This document shows, in pieces, positions 20,601 to 35,400 of a DNA stretch of 64,000 bases. The notes beneath the pieces were generated by a model. The model searched no databases and had not been told where the DNA came from. It worked only from the letters and a program-made list of their open reading frames with translations. Every line of letters begins with the position of its first letter. Position 1 is the stretch's first letter. This DNA is from Diphasiastrum complanatum (Eukaryota > Streptophyta > Lycopodiopsida > Lycopodiales > Lycopodiaceae), in contig CM055101.1 of NCBI GenBank assembly GCA_029204225.1, forward strand, positions 61,585,340 to 61,649,339, in the 5' to 3' direction. A program made the position numbers and the translations under genes.

Positions 20601-23600
20601 GAAAAAAATAGGATTGGTTACCCTTTAGTCTTTACCCATGGATGAAGATCAGCCAGAAGCCCGACATAGTCGTCCTTCGAATAGTTCGACTGTCTGAATT
20701 CTATGATTCTTGCATGTATCAGATGAGCAGACATAGAACCAAAAGAGGTTGCATCTGACCCTAGATCAATGATTAATAAATGTGCAAGAAGAATCTTGAA
20801 ATAGAAATAGTTTCACCAAGGAGAAGACTGTGAACATAATTTCCAACAGGAATTGGCCAATAGGCTTGCAAGTGCTTAGATCGAGGGTTGAAGGTGGATA
20901 GGAAAACCCACTACAATGTGTGTGTGTGTGTGTTGGGGTGGGGGGGGGGGGGGGGGGGGGATTTACTAGTTGCTTGTGCCCGTCAATGACGGTCAATGGG
21001 CACTTACCCGCAAAATTTGTTTATATATTTTTGGAGGCTGTGTTTTTTTAACCATTTCCTATTTAACTTTTCCTTTTGCAAATGGGTGACATGTTTTGCT
21101 GGCAAAGCGTGACATTTTTGCCGGGAAAAGCGTGACATTTTTTATGGCACCTCACACATTCTCTCTCTAAAATAGTTTTGTACTATATATATAGTTAGAT
21201 GTCGATGTATTGATCTATAGATTGGTGGCCGTTAAGATAGAGCAAAATATGATCATAACGCATAGCATCTAATTATTGTGAGAATTATTTGACCACTATA
21301 GTGTTAGAATACTCACAAAATTCATGATCTCATTGATGTACTCGAGTAGCTCACTATACATAATTATTTATTTCATTTCTTGTGTGTGTTATATTATGTA
21401 TCGGTTGTTGTGTATTGTCAGTCTACTTTGCTTTAATTACTAATCTAGTCTGTTAAATCCTTCAATGATTTATGTTGAATTTCAGATCAATGAATGTATG
21501 ACAACAATAGACACGTAAAATTTCACATTCATCAAGGCTATCATAGATGCCTATAATGATGCTCAAGTAAATTAATTGAATGATATCAATAGACTAGCAA
21601 AATTGAATCTGTCAGATTTGTAAGAACAATCTTGGATATAATTGTATCATTTTTTTCTTCTTGGAGTGGCAAGCAATTTTCGCATTCAGGCTTATTAGAA
21701 AGCTGAATCTCTGTTGAGGTTCAGGCTTCCTCCCCCCAACATATCTAACTAGTTTGAAATGCATTTATGAGATGTTCTCCTCATGATGCTAGATATATGA
21801 GGCATGCTTAATTGCTATGACTTGCATGGTCACTTCATATAGTTTGGCATATTACCTTCGTTTGGTGTAGCAATAGTATGTTGATATTTTTCATGGTACC
21901 ATTGGTGCTACTACTTCCAATATGCCACTTGCTTCAATTGCCACTATACTTCGAACAAATCCTCTTGATCCTTTGGTTGTAGATGTGTCTGTATGATTTC
22001 CTTAGACCTCATGCAAGTTCACCTATATTCTTTCTTGATAATCAACCACATGTTATCATTGCTACTTCAGATTACGAGTCATAATGTTTAGGTTCTTTCA
22101 TTATTTCTATTGCTTCATTTTCTGCTAGCACTCTGCTAGCCTTTCTGATGGTTCTAGGGTTATTCCACATATATCAATTCACTATGCATGGTCTAATCCT
22201 TCTTGTTGATATTATGATCAAATGTAGATTTAGGTATTCTTGAAGTTTGGTTTGCATGGAAGTTTTGCATGAGGGTTTTTTTTTCTCTTCAAATTGACTA
22301 AGTGTTGGCAAGTGTGGATACGTTTCATGGATAATTGCTATTTGGCCTTTTTGTGACTACGACTGTGTAAAAGACTACAAGAGGATCTCCACAACAATTT
22401 TCTACACAAGATGTAAGAAAAATCATGAAGGCATATTTTTGCTTTGTATTAATAATAAAAAGACTATAAAAAAATTAGAGACAATTTCCTTGGAGAGTTT
22501 GATCAAATTAAAGATAAGACCACTATGGAGCAACCATTGCCTGGGCAAGCAATGTTGCACTACATTGTCAAGTACATGAATCACAACTTGGTAGCATAAC
22601 CGTCCTTAGCTCAAATTAATCCTTAAGGATCTACCAACTAACACATTTTTTTTTTCTTTCTAACAATTTAAAACTTTAAAATGATCATTCTCACTTGTCT
22701 TTATCCTCTTATCATCATTGTTGACTCACAAATTGTGACTAAATGCAAAGCAATCGGGTTTTCTTAATGAAAATGTATAGTTTCTCTAGTTCAGTGCTGC
22801 AATAGCTCATAATTCCCTCCCTCCTCTCTCTTTGGAGAATATTATTCTTAGTGACCATACAAGTAATGCAGAATTATCTACAAGAGAGCCAGCCTCCTTG
22901 TGTAAGCACAAAGTTCAAAAGTTTGACAAATTGCAACCTCAACTTCAAGTCAAATTTCTTTTTCCTTTTGTACATAGATTAAAATTCTCTTCCTATTGTA
23001 AATAGATCGCAAACATGTCAATGTTCAATTTTATTAATATATAGCAAAAGAAGTAAATCACCACCCCAAAAAATGAGGGAAAGTGGTGTCATGATTATTT
23101 TCAAGATATGCTTGTCAATAATCAAGTATAAATTGTAAGTCGTTTACTTGTTTTAGCCTCCATGCGGTGGTGTGCCTATTGTCCTTTCTTTCACACTCAT
23201 GCAAGGTGTGCCATGATCAAGCTATCAACCAACACAAAGGATAGCTATGACAGATGCACCTTATAGCTACTGAATATGCAGTACTTATTCAGCAACTATT
23301 CGCAAGAATAAAAAAGTAATAAGCAATCATCAAATGTATTCATAGGGCAACAACTCCCAATAGAGAGATATCTGAACGCATTGATGTGAGCTCTTCAGGA
23401 TTATGAGATTCATGCTTTTTGTGATTTGCATGGCAACAGGAAGACATACATAGTAGTCGAAGAAAATCGAGCTGGATAAATAGAAGCAGAACAGGGCTTC
23501 CGAGTCCAGCATAACTGAGCACCACCATTTAGTCGTATTAATGCTTGGTAAATGAAAGATAAGCATAAACATCGAGTTTATAACAACATGCAGCAAGACT

Positions 23601-24300
23601 TTATCAACAGGGAATCACATATACACATGGACTAATGTCCAAAGCATGATGCCAAGTTAAGCTTCAGTTGAGCAACAGCCGTTTAGGATGCTAGTTAAGA
23701 ATCTTTCTGGAAACTGGGTTAAATAGATAAAAACAAAAACAGCGCTTCCAAGCTGCTTGATCAGGAAAAATAATACAAGCTCTCATTATCACGGGTTCAT
23801 TAACTACTGAAACTGTCAAATTTTCGAAGGACACCATCCACTCAAACAGATGAGTAGAGTGCATGAGAGAATAACTTCGTGCTATCGAGAGACTCATGGT
23901 GAGACATCACCTTAGAGATTCTATGATAAACAAAAATTGGGAGGAAAATACTTAATTTGTAGTACAAGAAAGAATATGGTCACATTCATGTTAAACTGGT
24001 CACCAGTTGCACACAAGCACATAAAGATTTTTAGTACTCATAGAATTATAGATTTGGGTCAAAAACACGTTGATCAAAACTTTCTCAAATGAAATGTATT
24101 TGATAGATTGTTTGCAGATAATATTGGATTCCTAAGGTTCAAAATACAGAGAAGCTTTGCTGAAGAAGCCTGAGAGGCCATTGAAAGAAAAAAATTCAAA
24201 TCAAACAGCATCCAACTTTCTGCAAAAATGCTCCATTTCTACAATTGTGTTCTCTTTTCTGCTACAACTAGCACACAGTGCATGTTCTACAGCATCAAGT
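20601..24300. other. No gene recognised; includes a G21 homopolymer
   Basis: 3.7 kb without sustained coding sequence or recognisable transposon ends. A (TG)n-GGGG-T-G21 tract lies at 20,918-20,960 and a short TGACATTTTTGCCGGG / TGACATTTTTTATGG direct repeat at about 21,110-21,145. The right end may include 3' flank of the hydrolase gene. Confidence 0.4.
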
Positions 24301-24875
24301 TGAGAACTTGCAGTAATGATGGACAATCAAATCAATGACTATCAGAAATCATCATTATAATATACCTCTGTGTACAGCGGAAATGATTAGAACCTTCGAG
24401 ATAAAGGTGTCAACAGATTTTCAGGAAAACTTAATTGTACGTATGACTGTTTTGTTCATTGCTGCACGTCATAGAAGCCTTAAAGATACACATTTGTATA
24501 TGATTGCTAATTTGCCAAAATGCTAAATAACTTTTGGAGGTGAGCATGAAAAAAATTCTGTGACTGTTCGTAATGCAGGCACATAGTCCATGCAGTAGCC
24601 AATTGTGCATATACCCGGCTACTGGTCAAATAGCCTGAGCTGGCAATTCCGGGAGTGTCTTTCTACTCTCTAGATTGATACATTCTGGTGGTAGCACCCT
24701 GGTATTTCCTGGAACACATTACCTTCTGCTTCCCAATTTATATTTTTTTGCCTTTGTACAAGCTGTTCCAGTGATCTTTGCCTTCTTTCCATGGCCTAGA
24801 AAATGCATCAGTTGATTGCCAGCATTCCATATCTTCATAATCTTTGCTTTCTTTCCCTAGCCTATAGAGAATGCA

Positions 24876-26406
24876 TCACTTGATTTTTTTAGATCTATCT
24901 CTTAAAGAACCTTGATGACCATTCATTTCTTTATTTAGAACAGACAACAATTTGCTAGTGTCACATGTGTCTTTCTTTGAAAAAACAAGTAAAAGACGGG
25001 CCATTACGTATGCAATCAACTCCTCCCTAAACGTGAAATCTAAGTGGGCATATTCAAATTCTTCGTATGAGGCCTGGACGCCAGCCCTTTTTAAGGTTTC
25101 ATAATGTCTCAAGACCATAGATCGAGGGATGAGACGGTCTTTTGTGCCAGCTACAACATCAACAGGAATGTCAATAACACCATAATTTTTTCCTATGTCG
25201 AAAGGAAAAGGTGTTCCATAAGCTTCCATATTGGCAGATTGACTTCCATAATCAAACATGATAAATTTCTCACATCGCATCATCTGTGCAAGATGCTCCG
25301 CCACTCGATAAGCTACTCCTGGCATGTCATACATGTTGTAGTGCGACATGCCAAATGCTCCAATCCAATTTGAACTATCACCTCCAACACAATAAGAGAA
25401 TATTCTCTGTGCAAGGCCACCTAAAGCAGGATAATTTTGAAAGTCCCGTGAAACTTTGTTTAGAAGCATCCTCAAAAATCTTGTAGGTATATAAATTCCA
25501 GGGACCAACCGTCTTAAAATTGGGCCCATTGCTGGAAACAAATACTGCAGCAAATAAAATAAACCCGGTCCATCTTTATGGAAACCTGCTGGAGAGAACA
25601 AAACAAGTCTTGAAAGATGATGCGGCCTGCCTGTTACACGTCTTGTGACAACATACATCAACATAGCAGCTCCCCCCAGACTGTGAGCAATGGCACATAC
25701 TTTATAAGGTTCATCTTCCGACGAATCCTTATCAGGAACTACCACTAATGATGTCAATTCCGATATCTTCATTTCATGAAGCTTGCTTATCATCGCAGGA
25801 ATATCTTGTGTTCCATGCTCATTTACTGTATAGTTCCAATACCTGTTTATGTCAAAAAAAAACTACAAGATTATGAGGAAGGTAAAGCATCCCTTGCATC
25901 AGACAATAATCACTACCGTATTCGATATAATCATGTCCAAAAACTACACATTAAAATCTAAGAAGATTCTGTCCCATCATCTATCAGTAGAAAATTTGAA
26001 TTTCAGGCTACGAACTAGTAGCATGTTGTTAGCCTTCCAGTCAGTTATGCAATCCATGCGCATACCCCATCACTTTTGGCCAGGGAGTCTTCTGGTTAAA
26101 ATCAAGATTCAAGCATCCATGTTTCTCAATTTGGGAAAGAAGAAACATATATATAGCTTGGATGATGGAGATAGTACAAAGCATAGTTGCCCGTTCCGGA
26201 ACAGTAACGCATTCCGTTCCGGAACATCGATACTGATCCGCGGTACCAAAAAAAATAATTTTTTTTTTTTGGCGAAAATAACACAGGAATTTTTTTTTTT
26301 TTAATTATGGTGCCACCCTGGTACCGCGGATTTTTGGGCGGCACCATAACCGCGGTACCACCATTGTGGTACCGCGGTACCATCATGGCGGTACCACGTG
26401 CCACTA

Positions 26407-26461
<55 letters not shown>

Positions 26462-29400
26462 AATATTATATATATATATCATAGTTGCTGGCGGACGCGT
26501 GTTCCGCCAGCCGAACACAACAAAATTTGCTTCAAAATCAGCAAAAAAATTTCGGTTGCCCTCGCGCATATGAAACATGTTAACCTTACGAATTCCGAGC
26601 TTACCTTTCAGATGAAATGCTCTTATCCACATGTTCTTTTGATGCCAAACCGCGGAAATTTCCCAGAAAGACATCATAACCTGCAGTCCCATTTGATACG
26701 CATCAGCAGGCATCAGTACTACAACTTATTTAATCAAACACCTCAAGCACCTAAGTTTCATTTCAAATAAATCTAGGAAATCTTTAATATAGCACATCCA
26801 GTCCACACAATTGACAAAGGAACACAATGCAAATGATGAGACTTTTGAACAGCAAACAAGCTTGAAATGAATCTTGAGAATTGCCACTACAAGTTGAACA
26901 ATCTAAACTCGATAAAAAAAAATTAACATGTAACTGAAAACCTTGAGAACAATGTGATATCACCTTGATCATATGCTGCAAAAGCTTGTGAACCAACAGC
27001 ACCATTTGACACCCAGCTGCAAAAAGAAAATGTTCATTTAAAACAACAAATGTAATATCATCTTCCTTTTGGTAAGTGGACAACTTAACTGTCTGCTACA
27101 GATTTAAAAGGAAAAAGAAAGAAAAATGTTCTCATAAATGAATCACTAAGTGTTTGATACCCCACTAGGAGGTCAGGAGCTAGTTTCAATTAACTAGCAC
27201 TAACAGCTAGCTATAAATAAAGCAATGAATCAACACACTTAAGATATAACCATGAATTGAGGAACTTGAAGACTGATTGCCGAAAAAGGACACCGTAAAA
27301 AATGGAAAATAAATATTCTTGAATCATCCTTCATTAGGTGATCTCTACCCTCTAATTACGAGAAAGCCCGCTGAGGTCAGGCCCTAATAGGTGGTAAACA
27401 CCCAATACTAGTTACAATTTATTATTAGAGAGATAATCAGAAGTTAGTAAGAGGACACCCAGACTGGACATGTGGGAGTAGTTCCAACGTTAAGCATTAA
27501 GCTGTGGCATTATAAGAGGTAAAAAGGACATCATTTGTGAGGCATTCAAATTGGCTGGCACCTAAGCTGATGACCACTCTCAATTTTGCTAAAATGAAAG
27601 AATGTGTATCAAAGCAAGAAGCTCTTTATTAGCGACATGTACCCACAGGCATACATGTCTAGATGTAGACTTCCCAGCCTGTAGGCAAGCTGTTTGTGAT
27701 GCTCTGTATCATATGGTGCTACCTGTGTTGCTAAAACATATGCAATCTCCTCCATGATATGCACAAAAAGCTCAAACTCGATATCATCAGCATCACACGT
27801 ATATACTGATGGTAGGTCTAGGTGGTTGTGTGCACTCCCTAGATCTGAGCTTCTTACACTTCAAGCATATATGCTTCTCACATATCTCGTTATGTCTTCC
27901 AAAATGTATCATCAAGGGGTGTACAATCAAAAGAATGTATGTCAGACAACGAGGAGGCAGAAGTAAACTTTGAAGATGGAGTCTAAGCTATTATCTTAGG
28001 TGTTGATGTTGTTGGCACCTGGTGATTGGATTGCTGATGAGGTGTCTCCAATTTCGCTTGTCATTCTCCACTTAAGAAGATAGAGCTTTCTTTCTCTAGA
28101 AGTTAAGGCCCTACTTAAGACGAATGGCCACAATTTTCTCCCTCAAATAATGGTTGTGAAGAAGAGCACTTTAAAACCCTAAAGCCCCAAGACATCTTTT
28201 GTCATTGTGAGATTCTTGTAGTAGGTTTGATTTCATTTCTAGAGCCCAAGCATTCTTGATTACCAACATCCAGGATTGGTTGCCCAATTACTGCACCTGT
28301 CTAGCTCTTGACAACCAATTAATCATGAAGTTATCAAAGCTAAAAGTGCTAATCATGATCTGCAAGTTACAAAAAAACCAACCTTATGGAATGTCATCTT
28401 ATGATCTTGCTTCAAGACCATTTTATTAGGAAGATCCTTCTAACTACAATAATTCACATATGGAAACAGAACGGGGATAATGATTTGGATTTATTGTTGT
28501 AACAGAAATAAAATCTGTTTAAAAAGAAAAAATACTGTTATGCAGCTTATTAGAAGGAAGGCCCAATTTTGGATATATGGCCATACTTCTCTAGAGAGAG
28601 GGTAAAGTAGAGGAGTCTCCTATTTTTCTCATCATTTTACACTTGGGACAACAAGTTGTGAGGAGGGCCACTCCTTGGTGTGATTGTCTGATTTTTGTCA
28701 TTGGTTTGACTTCATTTCTAGAGCCTAGGAAAAGTAAGCTTTCTGGTTCTTAGCATGGATGCCTTGGGAGTAATCAAGCACAACTATTATATCATCTTAC
28801 ATTGAATTTTGTAAGTAGAATCGCCAACATTTGCTATAAAAGAGTTATTTTCTTGTTTCATTATATGACTGATAAGATTATTTGTTTACTTTCATGAAGA
28901 AGTAAGAAGCCCAAAGAACCCAAAAAATTATGAGCTATTATTTGTTACAACCATACAACTTACAGTTCTCAGAACCATGGGTCCTGGGAACCGTGGTGGT
29001 AAAGTTCATGCAGTTAATTAATTTATTAATTGATTGTTTATTTTTTTCCCAATTTCCCCCCAAAACCCCTCTCCCAAGTCATTTTGGTCCTCATCCGGAT
29101 TTCACAGATTTTTGGATCTGATTTCACAAATGATTTCACAGATTGAACCAGATTTCACAGATTTCACAAATGGTCCTCTGATTTCACAGTGATTTCACAG
29201 ATTTCACAGATGTCACAGATTTTTTTTGGCATTTTTTTGGGCTATTTTTATGTGGGAAAATTATTAATTGATTAATTGAATAACTGTACAGTTCACCACG
29301 GTTCTAGGCAAAAAAATTTAGTACGGTTCTCAGAACCGTGGTGAACCGTGGACAGTTCATTAATTCTATGGCACAAGTTACAACCTTAGAAGCCCGTTCT

Positions 29401-32400
29401 GACCAAAATGGGTTGGAACGTTCCGTTCTGACTGCTCGGCGCCAGCAGCGCCCCTGCTGCTCCCGGCGCCACCAGCGCCGGCGCCGCTCCTGGCGCCACT
29501 GTGACCGGAATCCAGCCGGCGCCAAGTTCCTATGGCTGAAAATCTTTGATCGGTTCTAGCGAAGTCCAGAGAGCTCATATCGATGTGCAATCACCTCACA
29601 CGATCTAGGCATGATTAAAGGAAGCTTGGGGATCAATAAATTCTAGAGGGAGAAAATGACTTCCTAGAGAGAGAAAATCCTAGAGAGAGAAAACATGCTT
29701 TACCAGCCTGGGTAGAGTACTTGGTGGGGAGGTGGCGAATCCCACCAATACTATAGGGGAGTGCGGGTTGCGACTCAGGACGAGCTCCAACCAAGTCTTA
29801 GCCTCCCTTGCTGGAATGACATTAGGGTCTGATGGAGGTGGTGAAAATATTTCAACAGAATTCACTGAGTTTTGCAGGGAGCAAGGAATCAAAAGGCAAA
29901 CTACAGCTCCTTATTCACCACAATAAAATGGAGTTTCGGAATGCAAAAAAAGGTCAATCATGGAAATGGCTAGGGAAATGCTTAAGAGCAAAGGCCTACT
30001 AAATACCTTTTGGGCAGAAGCTTGCAACACAACTACTCATATCTTGAACATGTGTCCTACGACTTCGGTGGAAGGTATAACGCCTTATGAAGCATTTACT
30101 CGAAAGAAACCCAATATTTCTCACTTGAGAGTATTTGATTGTGATGCTTATGCACCTATCCCTGATGAAGGAAACTTGATGCAAAGGCTATTAAGTGCAT
30201 TTTTCATGGTATGATGAGAAGGCTAAGGCATACAAGATGTATGATAAGGATGCACAGAAGCTCATTGTATCTAGAGATGCAATTTTTGACGAGATGGAAA
30301 AGCATGAGCAAGATGGAATGATTTATGATATGAGCCTTTGGATGATGGAGTGCATGTGAAAGTAAAGCAGGAAGTTGACGTGGATGCGGAAGATCCAGGA
30401 GAACATGAGAAGACTGAAGTTGAGACTCCAAGGCGGTTACCCAAATGGTACTTGAAGGTAATAGGTGACATGAAGAAGGGATAGAATCCCGAATCTAGCA
30501 AATAGGGAGAGCCCAAAGGTCTACAAGGGATCAAAAACCCCCTCAAAGGCTAGAGATAAACCTAGCTTTGATGGGACAATGATCAAGACTCAAGAACCTA
30601 ATTCATTTGACGAAGCAAAGGAGCCCAAGGAATGGTGAGCAGCTATGGAGACATAAATGGAAACCATAACGAAGAACAGGACGTGGGACTTCGTTGAACT
30701 ACTTGATGGTAAGACATCTATCTCTTGCAAATGATATTACAAGGTCAAGGATGGAGCGGATGGGCAACTCGACAAGTATAAAGCACAGCTAGTTGCAAGA
30801 GGATTTGAGCAACAAGAAGGTATTGATTTTGAGGAAACCTTCCCACCCATAGCTAAGATGGTCACCATACGTTCTATTATTGCCATTTCTACTTTTTATG
30901 GTTGGAAGATCCAGCAAATGGATGTTAAATCTAACTTTCTTAATGGAATACTGGATGGGGAGGTGTACTTGGTACAACCTCAAGGATTTGTTGAGCCTGA
31001 AAAAGAACACTTGGTGTGCAAGCTCAACAAAGCAATCTATGGATTGAAGCAAGCACCACGGGCGTGGTACTCTTGCATCGATTAACACTTTAAACGAAAG
31101 GGAATGGTAAAGAATACTGCAGATCCTAATCTTTACATTCTTCAACATGGTTCTGATATTGTGTTCATTGTATTATATGTTGATGATTTGATCATAACTA
31201 GAAGCAGTCAGATTCTGATAGATAAAATCAAATCAGATTTATCCAATGCTTTCGACATGAGCGACTTAGGATTGATGACCTATTGTCGAAGTATTGAAGT
31301 ATGGCAAAGAGAAAATGCCATTTTTATGACTATGCACGAGATTTGCTTTACAAGTTCAATAGGCAGGATTGCAAGCCACTGAGCACACCAATGGATGTTA
31401 ATATGAACCTAACTACATATGATAAATCTGAGAAAGTGGATGCTTATTTATATATGCAGCTAGTGGGTAGCTTGATTTACTTGACACACACACGACCTGA
31501 TATTGCTTATTCTGTTGTTGTTGTAAGTCAATTTATGCAAGATCCTAGACAAGTACACTGGAAGTCTGCCAAACGTATTCTCAAGTTACATTTGTGGAAC
31601 ATTGAATTTTAGTTTGAAGTATGATCAATCGCTCCATAAGTCGTAATTGATTGATTTGATCTTTCTAACATGTAGAAGGACCTAAAATCAACAAACCAGA
31701 TGTCAAGAGACAAACCTCTCTATTTGATTGAACGGCCTAGGAGGCTCATAAACTGAATTAATAAGATCCGGGCCTGCTAATGTGTAAAAGGAAATGGCAC
31801 CAACAGAACAGATGCTAAGAGACACAAACCTCTAGATAAATTGATATCTTTGATATATTTTTTTATATCACTCACTTTATTGGAAAAAAAGCTGTGTTCT
31901 CTCTCCTCCCTTTTCTCATAATGTATTGAAAGCATTTCTGTTAGAAATTGTTGTTGTTTATTTTTTCTACTTTATCACACTTCTCACTATTTGCAACAAC
32001 TTTGATTGACAATATATTGTTGTGAGCAACTTCAAGAACAATAGAACCTTCACTCTCCAGATTGATAGTGCAACAAACAGTAAGGTCAAAGGAAGGCGTT
32101 CATCTCAGCCACCCAGTGCCATCAACTTCGATTCACTTTTTATCAACACATATCTCATACTTCAAATCACGAATTTCATTCGAATTTTGTGTGCATTTTC
32201 TGCAAATTTTAAATCTAGCTACTCCAAGTCTGCTACTAAAGGCTGGCATGAAGATTTATATCATGCGTAATTAAGCCAAAGTCAAAAACTTACCCAAGAG
32301 ATGAATCGAGCAGGCCATGCTGAAGATAAAGGACTTTCCGTGAATCACGTCTGAGGATAACAATTCACCAATGCAGTTGTACGATTGCTAAGTGTACAAT

Positions 32401-35400
32401 TTACTCCATTCATGCAATATAATACCATCCAACAACTTCCTCTACCATTCTTAATAATGTTTCTAAATGCATTAGATGTTAACGAGAATTGAAAGTTGAT
32501 TACAACTAGGAAAAGCAAACGATTATAAGATAAGAATCTTAGGTCAACCTCGGTATCCTTTCCAGCAACAAAATGTATCCGTCTTCGGTAGTGACTCGAA
32601 TTGCTTCATAAGGATATCTAGCATGATCCAATAGAAGTGCATAGGTCAATAATACATGGACACCAAAAACTCTTACCTAGGAACAAGCCACCTGAGAGTA
32701 TGCTTTCATGGATAAACCGTTCTTTTGCAACATCAAAAACCTATAAGTACTATTCCTCTTCCCCAGCGTGCAACATACCCTAGGTCGGTGATCATATCCT
32801 CACAGGTACGAGCATCAGTGTTCAAAGGTTGATCTGACCTAGGCTGTCGCCATGTTGGACTTGGATCAGAATTCCCCAAGATAGTTGTCGTTGTTTCTAA
32901 GACTTGTGCTGGCTCCTTGAACAAAAACCTCTTCACCAGCAATTTCAATGTCTCTAAAGGTGAAATAATGTGGTGGAGCACTTTATGCATGGCATCAAAA
33001 ACTTTTTCAATTGAAAGCTCCACCAGGAACTGCAAGTCCTGAAATTGCAAGGCAAGAATAAGATAATAACATATATAATATTAAAAATCTGTGGAGTATA
33101 ACGTCAAAACACCCACAAAATTGTCACAAACCAACCTCGATTATCCCACGCCTTCGACTATCCGTTGTGCGGTGCATAACAAAATCCTTCATAGTGCTGA
33201 GCTGCCTGTATACCCTTGTCAGACTTCCACTGCTATCACTCCGACGTGCACTGAACGATCGAGATCCCTGTTTCCTATCAGGTTCTTTAAAAGACCAGGG
33301 TCCCCGCCCAAACAAATGAATAAATGGTCTTGTGACCACCTGAAAAAAGCGCTTCAAAGATGAACTTCTAGGTCTTCTCTCGTGTCGTGAGATACTACTT
33401 GTTCGAGAAGGTTGTGAGGATGGTGAAGATGGTGCACTCTCATATTCTTCACCAGATTCATCCTCAGAATCATATTCAGAATCAGAATCAACTGCATAGT
33501 CGTGAATAAAGGCATTGAAGGAAGAGACACCCCTGGTAAATTGGTAATGAATAAGCAAGAAACTTGTAAAGATTATATCTGATTCATGATGTCAACCATG
33601 CGTAACATTTTTTTATGTGGAAACCTTGTACAACAAAACAGGGAGAAACTTTGGAAGATAGGGAGTTACCTACATAACACTTCATATGTATCTCTTTGAT
33701 CGAAAAACCCACAATAATCACATCAAAACTAAATGTACTCTATAATTTTTCCAGCCAATTGAAAGCATTTGATAATGCAACACTGCAAATTGGAGAGAAG
33801 TGCATACGTTATGAAACAAGTGGCTGAAACACTTTCTGATTGTGAAAAATGAGTAGCCAAATTCAAAAGCGTTTAATGAGAGATGTAATGTCAATAGGTA
33901 ATACTCGGAACAAAATACACAAAAAATTGATAAATATTCAATTCAAAATTAACATCACAGCCATTTAGCTTAAATAATCTTATCAATAGTTGCAAGTACA
34001 GCTTTTGAATATAATTTCATTGGTAAAGCACCTAAATAGGGTTATCCCAAACTAGCTTGGCCATTCCTCCCTGTTAAGCAACAAGTTCCAAAAATGTTCA
34101 GTTAGCACAAAAAAAGATGTGCTTCCTAGTGACTGGCAGATAGGCTCCCAAGGTGATGAAGACTACAAGATCACCACATAGGGATAATATTCTGCAGAAG
34201 TTGGCAAATTTAGCACTTTAGCGTCCATGACCTGTATGAACATCCAATCATCTGGATGGTCATAAAGGTCGTACCTCATGGGGGCCAAAAGTATCATTGC
34301 TGATGTTTTCCGGTAAAATTTCATGAGCTCAAAAATCTGACAGAAGGGTGAAAGAAGGCAAGTAGATGGAAGTAAAATAACAATTGAGTCCAGGATGAAA
34401 GAAGTATTTTAAGCCTCTGCAACACCGACCTATATTAAATAACCATGGGTGAGCCCCTCACAGAGCAGAGAAACTTTGAAAACGAAATGATTAATCAGAC
34501 ATACATTTGACACAACAAATTATCAGGCCGTAAAAGTACAATCCCATAAAAACATTTATAAATAGATTCTTACTCGTCCATCCATCGTGGCAGACGAGGG
34601 GCTCGAAACGTTGGGTGTAGCTCCCAACCTTGGATGGCTTCCAACACAGTCTTATTTCCAGGTAAAACGGTAAGCACCATTGCTGAAATGCCATTGACAA
34701 ACTTGATGGTATTGTTGAATGTTTCCTGACTGATAGTCTTTATTGATCTGAAAGGCAATGAGTTGTGTTAATGTTGTAGACCATATCGAGTAACAAAACA
34801 TTTCCTACAAATAAACGAGTCTAATGTTCTGCAGCTTACTTGTAACTCTTGGAGTTTGAGTCCAAGCTTGTCTGACTATGCTAAAAAAAGTAATCTGAAG
34901 AGATCATTTCCCATCCATTTGGAATAATCATGGTTAGGGCAACCAGAAAAACAAGAAGGTGATCTATACATCACAAGAAGCTTTGACTTACACAGGGCAT
35001 TCAGATTGTTGAAGAATAGGAAAAACCTAAGATTGCATTTTAGTTTAAATAATAAAAAACTCATGCAGGGCTCAAACTCACCTAGGACTGGCACCTCATC
35101 TTTTAGCAAATTGGTCACTGTGAGCTCAACAAATCGTCACAATAGCTTACCGCTAATATGGCAAAAGCTAAAAAAGTTTCTCCCATAATGCAACGTTACT
35201 TAAATACGAACCTCTACTTTAGCTCAGGCAAAGCTGTCACATAAAATAAAAACCTCGAAAACTTAGAGCGCACACGTCTGCAATACGCATTAAGCTGTGG
35301 CAAGTCATAAGTGAGCTGGATACCATAGCGCAGGAGTTTCTATTCACACGTTAGGTGATATAGAACCGAAAGACGCTTTGCACATATAATATATAAATCG

